Shown: one piece after another, positions 15,167-23,950 of the stretch
Layout: the number at the start of each line of letters is the position of its first letter
Numbering within the stretch: position 1 is the first letter of the stretch
From: Pseudomonadales bacterium
GTDB taxonomy: Bacteria; Pseudomonadota; Gammaproteobacteria; Pseudomonadales; UBA5518
Length of the DNA stretch: 32,978 nucleotides
NCBI GenBank assembly: GCA_018057015.1
Contig: JAGPES010000004.1
Location: 1-32,978, forward strand
Direction: 5' to 3'
Notes under the pieces: model-generated
The model's database searches: none
Seen by the model: the letters and a program-made list of their open reading frames with translations, nothing else
What the model was told of the DNA's origin: nothing
Made by a program: the position numbers and the translations under genes

Positions 15167-15757
15167 ATGAACGCGCAGCGCCCATGGATGGGCCCGCCCC
15201 GCAGATACGATCGCGGCATGACGCTGGTCGAGTTGCTGGGCGTGCTCTCGATACTCGCCATCCTGATGGGGATCGGCATTCCCGGCATGCACCGGTTGGT
15301 GGCGGGTACGCGCGCCGAGAGCAGCATGACGGAGCTCTTCGGCTTGCTCGGTTCCGCGCGGCAGACGGCAATCCTCACGCGCCGCGAAGTGACGCTGTGC
15401 GGGACAGCGAACGGCACGGCCTGCTCGAGGAATTGGGACGGTATGCCGACGCTGGTGTTCATCGACAGCAACCGGAACCGGCGTGCGGACGAGAACGAAG
15501 AGATATTCCAGGTGGCGCAAACGACTGGCTCGGCGCGCATACGCTGGAGCGCCTCTGGCAACCGCAATTACCTGCGCTACCGCCCGGACGGCGGCGTGAA
15601 GGAATTCGGCAGCTTTACCTATTGCCCCGAGGACGGCGACGCACGCGGGGCGCGCCAGATCATCCTGAGCGCGACCGGCCGGCCGCGCTCCGCAGTGGAC
15701 AGCGACGGCGACGGAATCGTCGAGGACCAGAACGGCATACCACTCAGCTGTAACTGA
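15167..15757 (+). CDS. fimT: FimT/GspH-family minor prepilin (set 1)
   Basis: Minor pilin of 196 residues for type IV pilus assembly, processed by PilD. Leader MNAQRPWMGPPRRYDRG is cut after G17. The mature protein starts MTLVELLGVLSILAILMGIG with the conserved glutamate at +5 (E22), then the GspH/FimT domain (GLLGSARQTAILTRREVTLC) and two cysteines. It stands apart from the rest of set 1 and converges with it; the stop is 65 bases from the end of pilE. FimU is an equally good name. The start codon is fixed by the strong GGAAGGAG upstream. Confidence 0.85.
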   Translation: MNAQRPWMGPPRRYDRGMTLVELLGVLSILAILMGIGIPGMHRLVAGTRAESSMTELFGLLGSARQTAILTRREVTLCGTANGTACSRNWDGMPTLVFIDSNRNRRADENEEIFQVAQTTGSARIRWSASGNRNYLRYRPDGGVKEFGSFTYCPEDGDARGARQIILSATGRPRSAVDSDGDGIVEDQNGIPLSCN

Positions 15758-15822
15758 TGTCGCTGCGCTGGCGCCCATTCACAACGAAAAGAGCCAAAGC
15801 GGGGGCGGAGTGCAGGAGCGCA

Positions 15823-16275
15823 TCACTTCCAGCAGTCGACGCCCAACCCCCCGGTAGCGTCGCGCCGGCCCGTATTGCTCACAGTCAGCGTTGCACATTT
15901 GGCGTCATCCCGAGATTGCCGGTTCACCGTATCGGCCGTCGCCAGGTACCCCATGCCGCCGTTGTTCAACGTGAGACTGAGCACGTAAATCGCACCGGGG
16001 TCATCGGCGTCGACCCAGTTGGATTTGTCGTCCACGCCCATCGTGACCTCATCCAGACCAAAGAACGCCAACGAGTTCGTGTAGACCTTGTTGTCGCCGA
16101 AATAGACCTCCTGCCTGGCCGCAACATCCAGCAATTTCGCCTTGGCAACAGCCCGGTTACCTTTCAGAACCTGATGCTGGTAGGTCGGTACCGCAACGGC
16201 GACGAGAATACCCAGGACGATCACCACGATCATCAACTCGAGCAGGGTAAATCCAGCACTTCGTCCCCGTTGCAT
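15823..16275 (-). CDS. pilE: PilE-like type IV minor pilin (set 1)
   Basis: Protein of 150 residues, last gene of the minus-strand minor pilin operon. Leader MQRGRSAG is cut before FTLLELMIVVIVLGILVAVA, with E5 present. The globular part has a C-terminal disulphide pair (C in DDAKCATLTVSNTG and C in GLGVDCWK), as in PilE. It lies 21 bases after pilY1. In Pseudomonas PilE joins FimU, PilV, PilW and PilX in the pilus tip or priming complex. Confidence 0.9.
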   Translation of the reverse strand: MQRGRSAGFTLLELMIVVIVLGILVAVAVPTYQHQVLKGNRAVAKAKLLDVAARQEVYFGDNKVYTNSLAFFGLDEVTMGVDDKSNWVDADDPGAIYVLSLTLNNGGMGYLATADTVNRQSRDDAKCATLTVSNTGRRDATGGLGVDCWK

Positions 16276-16296
16276 AACTGTCCGCTCCTTGTTGGG

Positions 16297-19200
16297 TCAG
16301 TGATCCACGTCTTTCTCGAACCAGTAGGTGCGATAGTGGCTGGACACGCTTGCATTCTGGAAGTCGCCGGGCCGACCCATGATGAAATTGCCACCCAGCG
16401 ACTGGTATTCCGTTGGCAGCCCGGCACCCCACGCGCTGTCCTCATAACGGTCGACGGCGGTAGAGGGCCTGACCAGGCCGTTGTCGTCCAGGAGGTTCCG
16501 GTTGATCACCGGCCTGCCGTTGAACAGGTTGACCGCGTAACCGCGCCCGATGCCGAGCTTCATCGCATTGCACTCGGCCGCCTCCGTCGGACCGCCTTCC
16601 GGCAGATAGGACGAGAAATACACCTGCCCACCGATCGTCAGCGTGGGCGCCAGGATCTTCTCGCCCGGCTCGGTGAGCGCGAGCTTGTAGCCGTTATCCA
16701 GCAGATCAGCCGCATCGTCGCAACCCGTGTCCGGCGCGCCGGTTACGAGGAAGCAATCCGCATCCGCCAGCTCGCCAATCTCGATCGCGGCACGGGCCCC
16801 GGAAGTCGGGATCGTTGAGCCATGGGGATCCTTGATCACGAACAGGTAATCGTCGCGGGCGGCCTGCTTCGGATGCTCGCGATCACCCGAGCCGATGAGC
16901 AGCGCATCGAAGCTGCCGGGACTGGTGTCGGGATCCCTGGCGAACACGACGTCGATGCGATTCATGAACCGGCGGTCATCAGAACCGCCGTCATTGCCCA
17001 GATCGCCGAGCGCCGCGAGTTTCGTCATCTTCCAGTTCTCGCGGTTGTCCGCATCGTCCCCGGGATCGAGATTTCGCGGCAGATCGATACGCCAGATGTT
17101 GCCGCCCATATCGCCCACGTACGCCCGATCGTCGATGTCGTCGCCGTTGCTGTCCACCACCGCTATCTCGGCGGCGATGCTGTCGTCGAGACCGGTGTTG
17201 GTGTCATGGACGACGCCGGTTCCACCGTCAGCGCCGGCGGAACCGTTGTCCACCGCCTTCCAGATCAGGTGACCGGTCTCGGCGTCGACGATGTAGATCG
17301 CATTTCCCTTCGGGTCGGTGCCGCTCAGGTCCGGTTGCGTGCCTGTTGCATGGTTGTCATAGCCCTTGCGCGGCGTGCTATCCGAGGTGGCCGTGCGACC
17401 GCCGTCCCCGTAATAGCCGCCGCCGAAGACCAGTACCCGCTTTTTCTCGTCGCCGTACATCACGGTGGCCGCTGTCGGCGTGGAGAACGTCAGCGCGAGC
17501 TCCTCGAATCCCGCCGTCTGCGGCACGATGCGCCAGATCAGCCGGGGATCATCGGGATCGGAAATGTCGATCCCGTAGTAGCCGGCACCGCCGCGACGCA
17601 GGCCGAAGAACACCCACGCGGTATCGCCGTCGGTGCTGTCGATGGTAGCGCCGTCGGGGCCGGGATCGACCATCACCACGGGTTCGCCGTCCACACCGAT
17701 CGGATGCAGCGGCGAGCCCAACGGGACCACGCCATTGCGATGTGCCTTGTTGATACCGAGCACCATGCGGGGCATGAACGCCCAGTTTTCCTTGCCTGAC
17801 TCGGTGCATGCGGTCTCGCTGCCGCCGATCTGCCCGTTGGCATCCGTATCACCGCAACTCGCGCCGGCCTCCGTGTTCTGGATCATGCGGAGATAGCCGT
17901 CGTTGCTGCCCATCAGCACGCGAATGTCGGGATTCGTGCGCGAGAAACCGTTGCGCGCGCCGTAGTTGAGCGGCAGCGGCCGTGAGTGCAGGGCATCGGC
18001 CAGTATCCACTTCCGCGCTTCCCGCGTGGTCGGCACCGAGCCGTCTGAAGCGCAGTTCCGGAGCCCGCGCGCGTAGCAGATGAGCTGGCGCGCCTCTGCA
18101 ACGCTCGCCGCCCCGAGATCGGTCTGCAGGCCGCCCGCCGTGGTGTCGTCCATGTCGAGCGCCATCAGGGATGCTCCGGTGTCGGCTTCCGTGAACACCT
18201 TGCGCTTGTTCTCGCTGTTCAGCACGCCCGGGTCACCCGGATTCGGTGACGTCATCGACAAAGTGGCCCCGGGGATGCGGTGACCCGCGCCCCCGCGGGA
18301 GGCAAACGGCCCGTCGCGGCCGTTGATCTTGTGCCGCTGCTCGTCGCCGGCATTTACGTCGTTCACCGAATCCGTGTCCGGCAAGGAGGCAGCAGTGGTC
18401 CAGTAGGTCAGCGCGCCGTAATTGATGCGCCCTCCGGGGGCAATCGCCGAGTTCACGCTATCGAGCGCGTCGTACACGATCAGGTTGCCCGCGGAGTTGT
18501 AGCCGAGCTTGAGCTTCTTCAGGTTACCCGGCCAGAACGGACCCTGGTCCTCGTCCGCGTTGAACAGCGCGATGAAGATGTCATCGCTGAATTCCACGCG
18601 ATTGAACACGTTGACCGGGACGGAAGCCGCCACGAAGGACGCGCTGACGCTGAGGATCTGGTTGAAGATTTCCTTGATCTGCGCCAGCAGTTGCTCGGCA
18701 CTGGCATTCTCGGCATCGAGCACGGTCGCACCCGCTTCCGCGTATTGCGAGAACTGCCCGGCCGGGCCACCGAGGCGCAGGATGTAGGTGCCAAGGGTCT
18801 GGTCGCCGGCGGGCACGGCGCCCGAACTCCAGTTGGGATAGCTGGCGTGCGCGAGATCCGTCGTATCAAACCACTGTATGAACTGGCTGAAGTAATCCGA
18901 GCCCCGGCGCGCAACCGTGGCGATGCCGCCCTCGGCAGTGGTCCCCGTGCCGTGCTGGGCACGCGACTTGTTCGCATCCGCATCGGTGGCACCCTCCTGC
19001 TGCGATGCGCCGAACATCAAATTGATTGCGTAGGTGCCGGCGCACTGCGCGTCGGGACCGAGCGGGGAGACGTAATTGCCATTCTGCTCGACATGGGGGT
19101 TGTCGGGATCATCGCGCTTCGGACCGCCAGTGTCCCATTGCAGCACCGCGTCGATGCCGCCGTCGGGATCGAGATTCAGGTTCGCCGGCGTCTCGTCGGA

Positions 19201-20634
19201 CCCGTCCAGCCCGGGCAGATAGCATTCCTGGTCGAGGTTCTTGCCGGACTGACCCGTGAAGTCGTTCCATCCCTCGTGCCCGTATTTGACCGGCCCCCCG
19301 GTCAGGTAGCGGAACAGCTCGAAATACAGCTCTGCACCCTGGTACTTGTGCGCCTGGCTGGCGTTGGCGGCACCATTCTCGCACCCGGGCGGCGGTTCCT
19401 TGATGGCAGCGGTACCGTCCGCATCGAGAATCGTGTTGCCCGCCGATGCATTCGACAGACGCAGCGTGAAGGTCTCGGGGCCGACGGCATCGGCATCGAC
19501 CTTTGTGGTGAGCTGCACGGTTCTGGTCGCCATGCCTGCCGGAAACGACAGCGTCGTGGTGGGTATCGCAGTGAAATCCGTCGGTGAAACCGCGGTGCCA
19601 TCGACCGTCGCGTAACTGATCGTCGCAGCGGTGGTGGTGGGGCCCGCACGCGTGACGGTGAACGTGATCGGGTTGCCTTCGACGACGGGCGCCGGGTCGT
19701 CGACGCTGAAGCCCCGCGCCAGATTGCAGATGGTGCCGTAGCCGACGGCCGTATCGGTCGCGCCACTCATACCGAGCGTGATCTTGAAGCCCTCGGTGTT
19801 CTCCGCCGCCGTATCGCCGGTGGTGGGCACGGTGATGGTGACGGTGGATGCGCTGGGCGTCTTGAACGGTGCCTTGTTCTTCTGGATCGTGAGGCCTGTC
19901 ATGGATGGAATGGTGTAGTCCGTTCCGCTGGTAGCGGTGTCCACGCCGGCGGCACCACCATTCGCAATCGCCACGCCGAGCGTCTTGTCGGAGTTCTGGT
20001 CGTTGGTGCCGGATCCCGTGATCGTGAACACTGCGTTGCCGCCCTCGGCCACCACCGCGTCGTTGATCATGAACGTCATGCCGAAGGCGGTCATCGTCTT
20101 GTCGGCGCTGACCGAGCCGGTGCAGCTCCCGCTGCCACCGCTGCCGCCAGACGCGACACCGCCGGGACTCGGCAGCGAAAACATCTTGCGCAGCAGCTCT
20201 TCCCTGGCGTGGTTGGTGTCATTGGCCTTGAAGCTGCGAAAGCCACGCAGCACGTAGGCGCCGTCGTCGTGATGGTTGACCATCATGCCGACCTTCACGC
20301 CCTCGAGATCATCGAACAGCGTGGCGAGGACAACGCGGATCACGTCGAAGCGAGTCAGCGACGTGAGGCCGAGGTGCCAGTCGCTGTTGAGCTCGCTCAG
20401 CTTTGCGTTGATTCTCGGACCCAGCACCGCCAGGCAATCCGCACCGACAGTGCATCCCACGGAATCGAGGTTATCGGGTCGCAGGTCCAGCGTCAGCATC
20501 ACCAGCGGCTCCAAGGCTTGCGCATCGGGATCGAGCCCGCTGAAGATGATGTCGGTGTCGTCGCTGTAGCCCGCGGTCGGCGCCGTCAGCGCCAGCGTGC
20601 AGGCAAAGGTGCGGCAGATATGCGAGATTTTCAT
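16297..20634 (-). CDS. pilY1: PilY1-type pilus tip adhesin with Calx-beta-like insert (set 1)
   Basis: Secreted tip protein of 1445 residues. The start at 20634 follows AGGGAG and gives a signal peptide (MKISHICRTFACTLALTAPT, cut near AGYSDD). The N-terminal region resembles a von Willebrand A fold but has MLTLDLRPDN where the metal-site motif DxSxS should be. After a GSGGSGGSGS linker come two Calx-beta-like domains (about 185-305 and 308-412, with VDDPAPVVEG, FTVTRAG, YATVDGTA). The A-domain-like part resumes after that (YFELFRYLTGG). The C-terminal PilY1 propeller has DTDANGQIGGSE (from D929), WVFFGLRRGGAGYYGIDIS and GDMGGNIWRIDLP. It is larger than the usual ~1160 residues because of the insert. 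Confidence 0.92.
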   Translation of the reverse strand: MKISHICRTFACTLALTAPTAGYSDDTDIIFSGLDPDAQALEPLVMLTLDLRPDNLDSVGCTVGADCLAVLGPRINAKLSELNSDWHLGLTSLTRFDVIRVVLATLFDDLEGVKVGMMVNHHDDGAYVLRGFRSFKANDTNHAREELLRKMFSLPSPGGVASGGSGGSGSCTGSVSADKTMTAFGMTFMINDAVVAEGGNAVFTITGSGTNDQNSDKTLGVAIANGGAAGVDTATSGTDYTIPSMTGLTIQKNKAPFKTPSASTVTITVPTTGDTAAENTEGFKITLGMSGATDTAVGYGTICNLARGFSVDDPAPVVEGNPITFTVTRAGPTTTAATISYATVDGTAVSPTDFTAIPTTTLSFPAGMATRTVQLTTKVDADAVGPETFTLRLSNASAGNTILDADGTAAIKEPPPGCENGAANASQAHKYQGAELYFELFRYLTGGPVKYGHEGWNDFTGQSGKNLDQECYLPGLDGSDETPANLNLDPDGGIDAVLQWDTGGPKRDDPDNPHVEQNGNYVSPLGPDAQCAGTYAINLMFGASQQEGATDADANKSRAQHGTGTTAEGGIATVARRGSDYFSQFIQWFDTTDLAHASYPNWSSGAVPAGDQTLGTYILRLGGPAGQFSQYAEAGATVLDAENASAEQLLAQIKEIFNQILSVSASFVAASVPVNVFNRVEFSDDIFIALFNADEDQGPFWPGNLKKLKLGYNSAGNLIVYDALDSVNSAIAPGGRINYGALTYWTTAASLPDTDSVNDVNAGDEQRHKINGRDGPFASRGGAGHRIPGATLSMTSPNPGDPGVLNSENKRKVFTEADTGASLMALDMDDTTAGGLQTDLGAASVAEARQLICYARGLRNCASDGSVPTTREARKWILADALHSRPLPLNYGARNGFSRTNPDIRVLMGSNDGYLRMIQNTEAGASCGDTDANGQIGGSETACTESGKENWAFMPRMVLGINKAHRNGVVPLGSPLHPIGVDGEPVVMVDPGPDGATIDSTDGDTAWVFFGLRRGGAGYYGIDISDPDDPRLIWRIVPQTAGFEELALTFSTPTAATVMYGDEKKRVLVFGGGYYGDGGRTATSDSTPRKGYDNHATGTQPDLSGTDPKGNAIYIVDAETGHLIWKAVDNGSAGADGGTGVVHDTNTGLDDSIAAEIAVVDSNGDDIDDRAYVGDMGGNIWRIDLPRNLDPGDDADNRENWKMTKLAALGDLGNDGGSDDRRFMNRIDVVFARDPDTSPGSFDALLIGSGDREHPKQAARDDYLFVIKDPHGSTIPTSGARAAIEIGELADADCFLVTGAPDTGCDDAADLLDNGYKLALTEPGEKILAPTLTIGGQVYFSSYLPEGGPTEAAECNAMKLGIGRGYAVNLFNGRPVINRNLLDDNGLVRPSTAVDRYEDSAWGAGLPTEYQSLGGNFIMGRPGDFQNASVSSHYRTYWFEKDVDH

Positions 20635-20665
20635 GACTCCCTCCCTGGAATCACGCGATATGCGA

Positions 20666-21187
20666 TCAGTCACAGCCCCCCTGGAGGCCCTGCCGCATAA
20701 GCACCAGTACGCCCTGGTCCAGCGCCGAACGGCCGAGCCTGTCCTCGCTGCCGTCGTAGGTTCCCTCCACGCTGAACCAGGCGCCGTCGAACTCATCCTC
20801 GCTGACGTTCAACCGCCGCGGCACCTTGCCGCGGCAGTAACGGTAGGTCACCCTTGCCTGCGTGCGCTCACCGTGCGGCGCCTCGAGCAGCTCATCATCC
20901 ATCGTCACGTCGGCGTGATCGCAACCCGTGACATTGCCGTTACAGCTGGTTTCGCCGGGCTCCCCGCCTTTCAGGTTGGCGGGCCGCGCGATTACGGCGT
21001 CAATGACCGACTGCGCGCGTTCGAACGCGCTGAGGCGCGCCTCCTCGTTGCGCGCCATCTGCAGCTCGAAAATGCTGCCCCGCATCGCGGCAATGCCCAG
21101 TACCGTCAGCAGCAGCAGGATGATCAGCCCCACGGCCAGCACGACGCCGCGCTGATGCCGCATGCCGGGTCCATTCAAATACGTCAC
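20666..21187 (-). CDS. pilX: PilX-like minor prepilin (set 1)
   Basis: Protein of 173 residues. The start is GTG at 21187 with AAGGAGG six bases upstream. The leader ends QRG and the mature N terminus is VVLAVGLIILLLLTVLGIAA, with valine instead of glutamate at +5, as in GspK-like tip pilins. The PilX signature ELQMARNEEARLSAFERAQS follows, and four cysteines lie in the globular part. It lies between pilW and pilY1 in the operon. The helix hydrophobicity and position support the call. Confidence 0.88.
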   Translation of the reverse strand: MTYLNGPGMRHQRGVVLAVGLIILLLLTVLGIAAMRGSIFELQMARNEEARLSAFERAQSVIDAVIARPANLKGGEPGETSCNGNVTGCDHADVTMDDELLEAPHGERTQARVTYRYCRGKVPRRLNVSEDEFDGAWFSVEGTYDGSEDRLGRSALDQGVLVLMRQGLQGGCD

Positions 21188-21212
21188 GTACGCCCTCCTT
21201 GCCCGGGAGCCG

Positions 21213-22235
21213 TCAGTCCGGGGACGACATCTGCAGCTTTTCGCTGTTGCGCAGCTGCACGGTCATCGAATAGACGCGGCGGTAAAAAGCGTCGTTCCTG
21301 GCGGCAACGGTCTTTCTGCCCAGCTTGTAGGTCTTGTCATTCACGTATCCGGTCACCGGCCTGATACCGCGCACCAGCAGGAATATCCGCGCGGTGGCCG
21401 CGTCCGCAAGTTCGGCGTTGTCGGGATCGGCCGTGTAATGATCGGGAGCCAGGTCGTCGTCGGCACCGTCCACGCCCCATTCGATCTGCATGTCCTCGAC
21501 CCCTTCCACGAGCACTTCGGCCCTCATGTCGTCGCCCTGCAGCGTTTCGCGCACCAGCGTCGGAATGCCATCTTCCCCGGCCGAATCGGGTCGGACATAG
21601 AAAATCTGCGGCTGGTACTGACGGACGTTCGACGAGAACTGCGGCACGCTAACGGTGCAGTCGGCGCAGGTATCGCCAGCGCTGTCGGCGCTGTACAGCG
21701 CCCCGACCGAGCCGTTGGTGAAGAAATAGGCCGTTCCCGGGGTCAGGTCGCCGGATGCTGCCGTCAGCGCCCCATCCGCGTCGTATTCCCGTACGGCATA
21801 GTCTCCGACCCGCTTGATGGCGAACCCATCCGTCCCGTCGACGACGTCGTGGTCATCAATGCAGTCGTAGTCCGGATCGTCCACGTTGCCGGTCTCGTCG
21901 TCCTTGTCGAAGAACTCTAGCGGTAATTCGACGCTGATCATCCAGTCGTCATTGCAGTCCGCTCCCTCGGAGAGCCGACCGGTATCGAGCGCCAGCGGAT
22001 CGGGGTCCGTGTCGATCATGCCACCGAAATAATTCATCATCGCCAGCTCGCGCGACAGCACGCGCAAGGCGTAGCGACCGTTCTCCTGCACGCGCGCGAC
22101 CTGCTCGTCCTGCATCGCACTGATCTTGCCCTGCTGGAACAGCACGACCAGGCCCAGAAGGACCAGCGCCGACAGCAGCAACGAGACCATCAGCTCGATC
22201 AGGGACAATCCGTACTGCCGCCGTTGCGCACCCAC
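21213..22235 (-). CDS. pilW: PilW-like minor prepilin (set 1)
   Basis: Protein of 340 residues starting at a GTG. Leader MGAQRRQYG, mature start LSLIELMVSLLLSALVLLGL with E5 (E14). The conserved PilW stretch QVARVQENGRYALRVLSREL is present, followed by a large, acid-rich domain with many aspartates (for example DKDDETGNVDDPDYDCIDD) that could bind calcium. It sits 25 bases upstream of pilX. Confidence 0.9.
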   Translation of the reverse strand: MGAQRRQYGLSLIELMVSLLLSALVLLGLVVLFQQGKISAMQDEQVARVQENGRYALRVLSRELAMMNYFGGMIDTDPDPLALDTGRLSEGADCNDDWMISVELPLEFFDKDDETGNVDDPDYDCIDDHDVVDGTDGFAIKRVGDYAVREYDADGALTAASGDLTPGTAYFFTNGSVGALYSADSAGDTCADCTVSVPQFSSNVRQYQPQIFYVRPDSAGEDGIPTLVRETLQGDDMRAEVLVEGVEDMQIEWGVDGADDDLAPDHYTADPDNAELADAATARIFLLVRGIRPVTGYVNDKTYKLGRKTVAARNDAFYRRVYSMTVQLRNSEKLQMSSPD

Positions 22236-22252
22236 GTGCAGCTTCTCCCTGC

Positions 22253-22885
22253 TCAGGTGGTGATGAAGAACGTGAACGTGGCCACACGGCGGTAGCGGTC
22301 ACTGCCGGGCGCTTCCCCGGTGCCATAGCGGCCCGTGTCGTTCAGGCCGCCGTCGCAGCCGTCGATATCCGTCGGCTCGAGTTCGCCGGCGCCCCGCCAG
22401 ACCACCGTCAGGGTGTAGAGCCCCGCGCCACCGCCCGCGGGACCGGCAAGACATGCCCGCGGGTTCACCAGTCCGCCGCTGCTCCGGGTATCGCCATCCA
22501 CGTCCCGGGTTTCGGCCACACCGTCCATCTGCAGCTCCCATTGGTAGAGATCGGCGGCTGCCATCTGCGCGGCGGTACAGGTGTCGGCGTCGCTGTCACA
22601 GCCGGGGTGGGGCTCGGCCCGCGAACCGTCCCCGATGACATCGCCCGTCACGTACCCGGACAGTGCGGAGGTGTTCGCGCGCATGCGCTCGATCAGGTCC
22701 ATCGCAAGGTGCGCAGCCGTGGTGCGCTGGACGGCATCGTAATTTGCCTGCTTGCCGGAGATCTGCATGCCGATGATCGCGAGAATGCCAACCGACAGCA
22801 CCAGCAGTGCCACGAACACCTCGATGAGTCCGACGCCGGCCTGCTGGCGGCGAAGCGGTGCGATGTAGAGGGATGCGAACATCAT
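22253..22885 (-). CDS. pilV: PilV-like minor prepilin (set 1)
   Basis: First gene of the minus-strand operon, 210 residues from the ATG at 22885 (alternatives at 22882 and 22924). Leader MMFASLYIAPLRRQQAG, mature start VGLIEVFVALLVLSVGILAI with E5 (E22). HLAMDLIERMRANTSALSGY follows, the PilV/GspI hallmark. It ends 17 bases before pilW. The start is the least certain in the set. Confidence 0.87.
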   Translation of the reverse strand: MMFASLYIAPLRRQQAGVGLIEVFVALLVLSVGILAIIGMQISGKQANYDAVQRTTAAHLAMDLIERMRANTSALSGYVTGDVIGDGSRAEPHPGCDSDADTCTAAQMAAADLYQWELQMDGVAETRDVDGDTRSSGGLVNPRACLAGPAGGGAGLYTLTVVWRGAGELEPTDIDGCDGGLNDTGRYGTGEAPGSDRYRRVATFTFFITT

Positions 22886-23341
22886 GGCACTCTCGAACAC
22901 GGCTTCGATGCGGGCATGCAGCATTACGCCCACGCTCTCGTTGACCTTGCTGGGAACTGATGCGGTTCCGAGCGTAACAACGGGCGGTCCCAGCGCAATC
23001 GCGTGAGGACGAACGGCAGGATTCGGGGAATGAGCGGCGGCTGACAGGGGGGACGGCGTGCGGACGCGTGAACCGCGCGAGGCATTCCCGGGCGTATGTC
23101 GGGATTTGGCGATCCAGCACGACTGCCATCGATGGCGACCGAAGCCTGAGTCGGACAATGTCCGGGCAAATCCGGACCCGGCGCTCCTGCGCGAATTCGT
23201 GACGAACTTCACGCAACCAGACGCCTTCGCCTGTATTGGTCGCCGCTCATCCCCCGAATCGCACCGTCCATCCGCGCACAGTGGCAGTTTGACGGGCCGT
23301 TACTAGACTTGTGACGGGGATATTTTTTCGGGTGGCGTTGG
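22886..23341. other. divergent intergenic region of the two minor pilin operons
   Basis: 456 bases without a convincing gene, separating pilV (set 1, minus) from fimT (set 2, plus). It must hold both promoters. Besides the AlgR-type site at 23008 I see an AT-poor sequence with one T-rich run (GATATTTTTTCGG, 23318-23330) just before fimT, and TTGACG at 23289 without a good -10 partner. No sigma54 consensus was found. Confidence 0.6.
23008..23016 (-). promoter_or_regulatory. AlgR-type binding site upstream of pilV (set 1)
   Basis: The minus strand reads CCGTTCGTC, identical to the core reported for AlgR sites in Pseudomonas aeruginosa, about 123 bases before the pilV start. AlgR activates the fimU-pilVWXY1Y2E operon there. 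A weaker match (AAGTTCGTC) lies at 23201-23209 on the same strand. A 9-base match can occur by chance. Confidence 0.4.
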
Positions 23342-23950
23342 GTGACAACGGCGATGCACAGGGTGGTGAGGCGGATGGCGGGCAGGCCGGCCGAAGATGG
23401 CTTTACGTTGGTCGAACTGCTGATGGTGCTCGTGGTGGGCGTGATCCTGCTCACGATCGGCGCTCCGGCCTTCAACGATACGGTCAAGAACAATCGACTG
23501 GTTGCAAGCATGAATGCCTTGTCCGGAATGCTCGGCAGTGCGCGTGCCGAGGCAATCGCCCAGCGGGCCACCGTAACCATTTGCAGCAGCACTGATGGCG
23601 CTGAATGTGATGAGGACGAGTGGGGAAAAGGCTGGATTTCGTTCCTGGACCTCGACAACGACGGGGAGGTGGAGGTGGATGACGGCGAGACGGTGCTGAG
23701 GCGAGCCAACGCCGTTCCCGGCACGATCAGCGTCGCGTTGGTCGGTGTGACGACGGTGCGCTACGGCAGCCAGGGCTTCGCGACCACGGGCGCCAACAGC
23801 ACGTTCCGGCTGTGCGACGACCGCGGCGACACCCACGGACGCGCGCTGCTGGTCTCCTCGACCGGGCGCGTCAGCGTGGCCACCGACACGGATGCGGAGC
23901 CGGACGGCATCGTGGACGATGCCGCTGGCGGCAATATCGATTGTCCATGA
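23342..23950 (+). CDS. fimT: FimT/FimU-like minor prepilin (set 2)
   Basis: First gene of the plus-strand operon, 202 residues from GTG 23342. ATG 23354 and ATG 23375 are also possible, the last with GGTGAGG upstream giving the short leader MAGRPAEDG. Mature start FTLVELLMVLVVGVILLTIG with E5, then the GspH-like domain (MLGSARAEAIAQRATVTICS). A calcium-loop-like DLDNDGEVEVDDGE stretch lies in the middle. Its stop overlaps pilV by four bases. Confidence 0.88.
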   Translation: MTTAMHRVVRRMAGRPAEDGFTLVELLMVLVVGVILLTIGAPAFNDTVKNNRLVASMNALSGMLGSARAEAIAQRATVTICSSTDGAECDEDEWGKGWISFLDLDNDGEVEVDDGETVLRRANAVPGTISVALVGVTTVRYGSQGFATTGANSTFRLCDDRGDTHGRALLVSSTGRVSVATDTDAEPDGIVDDAAGGNIDCP

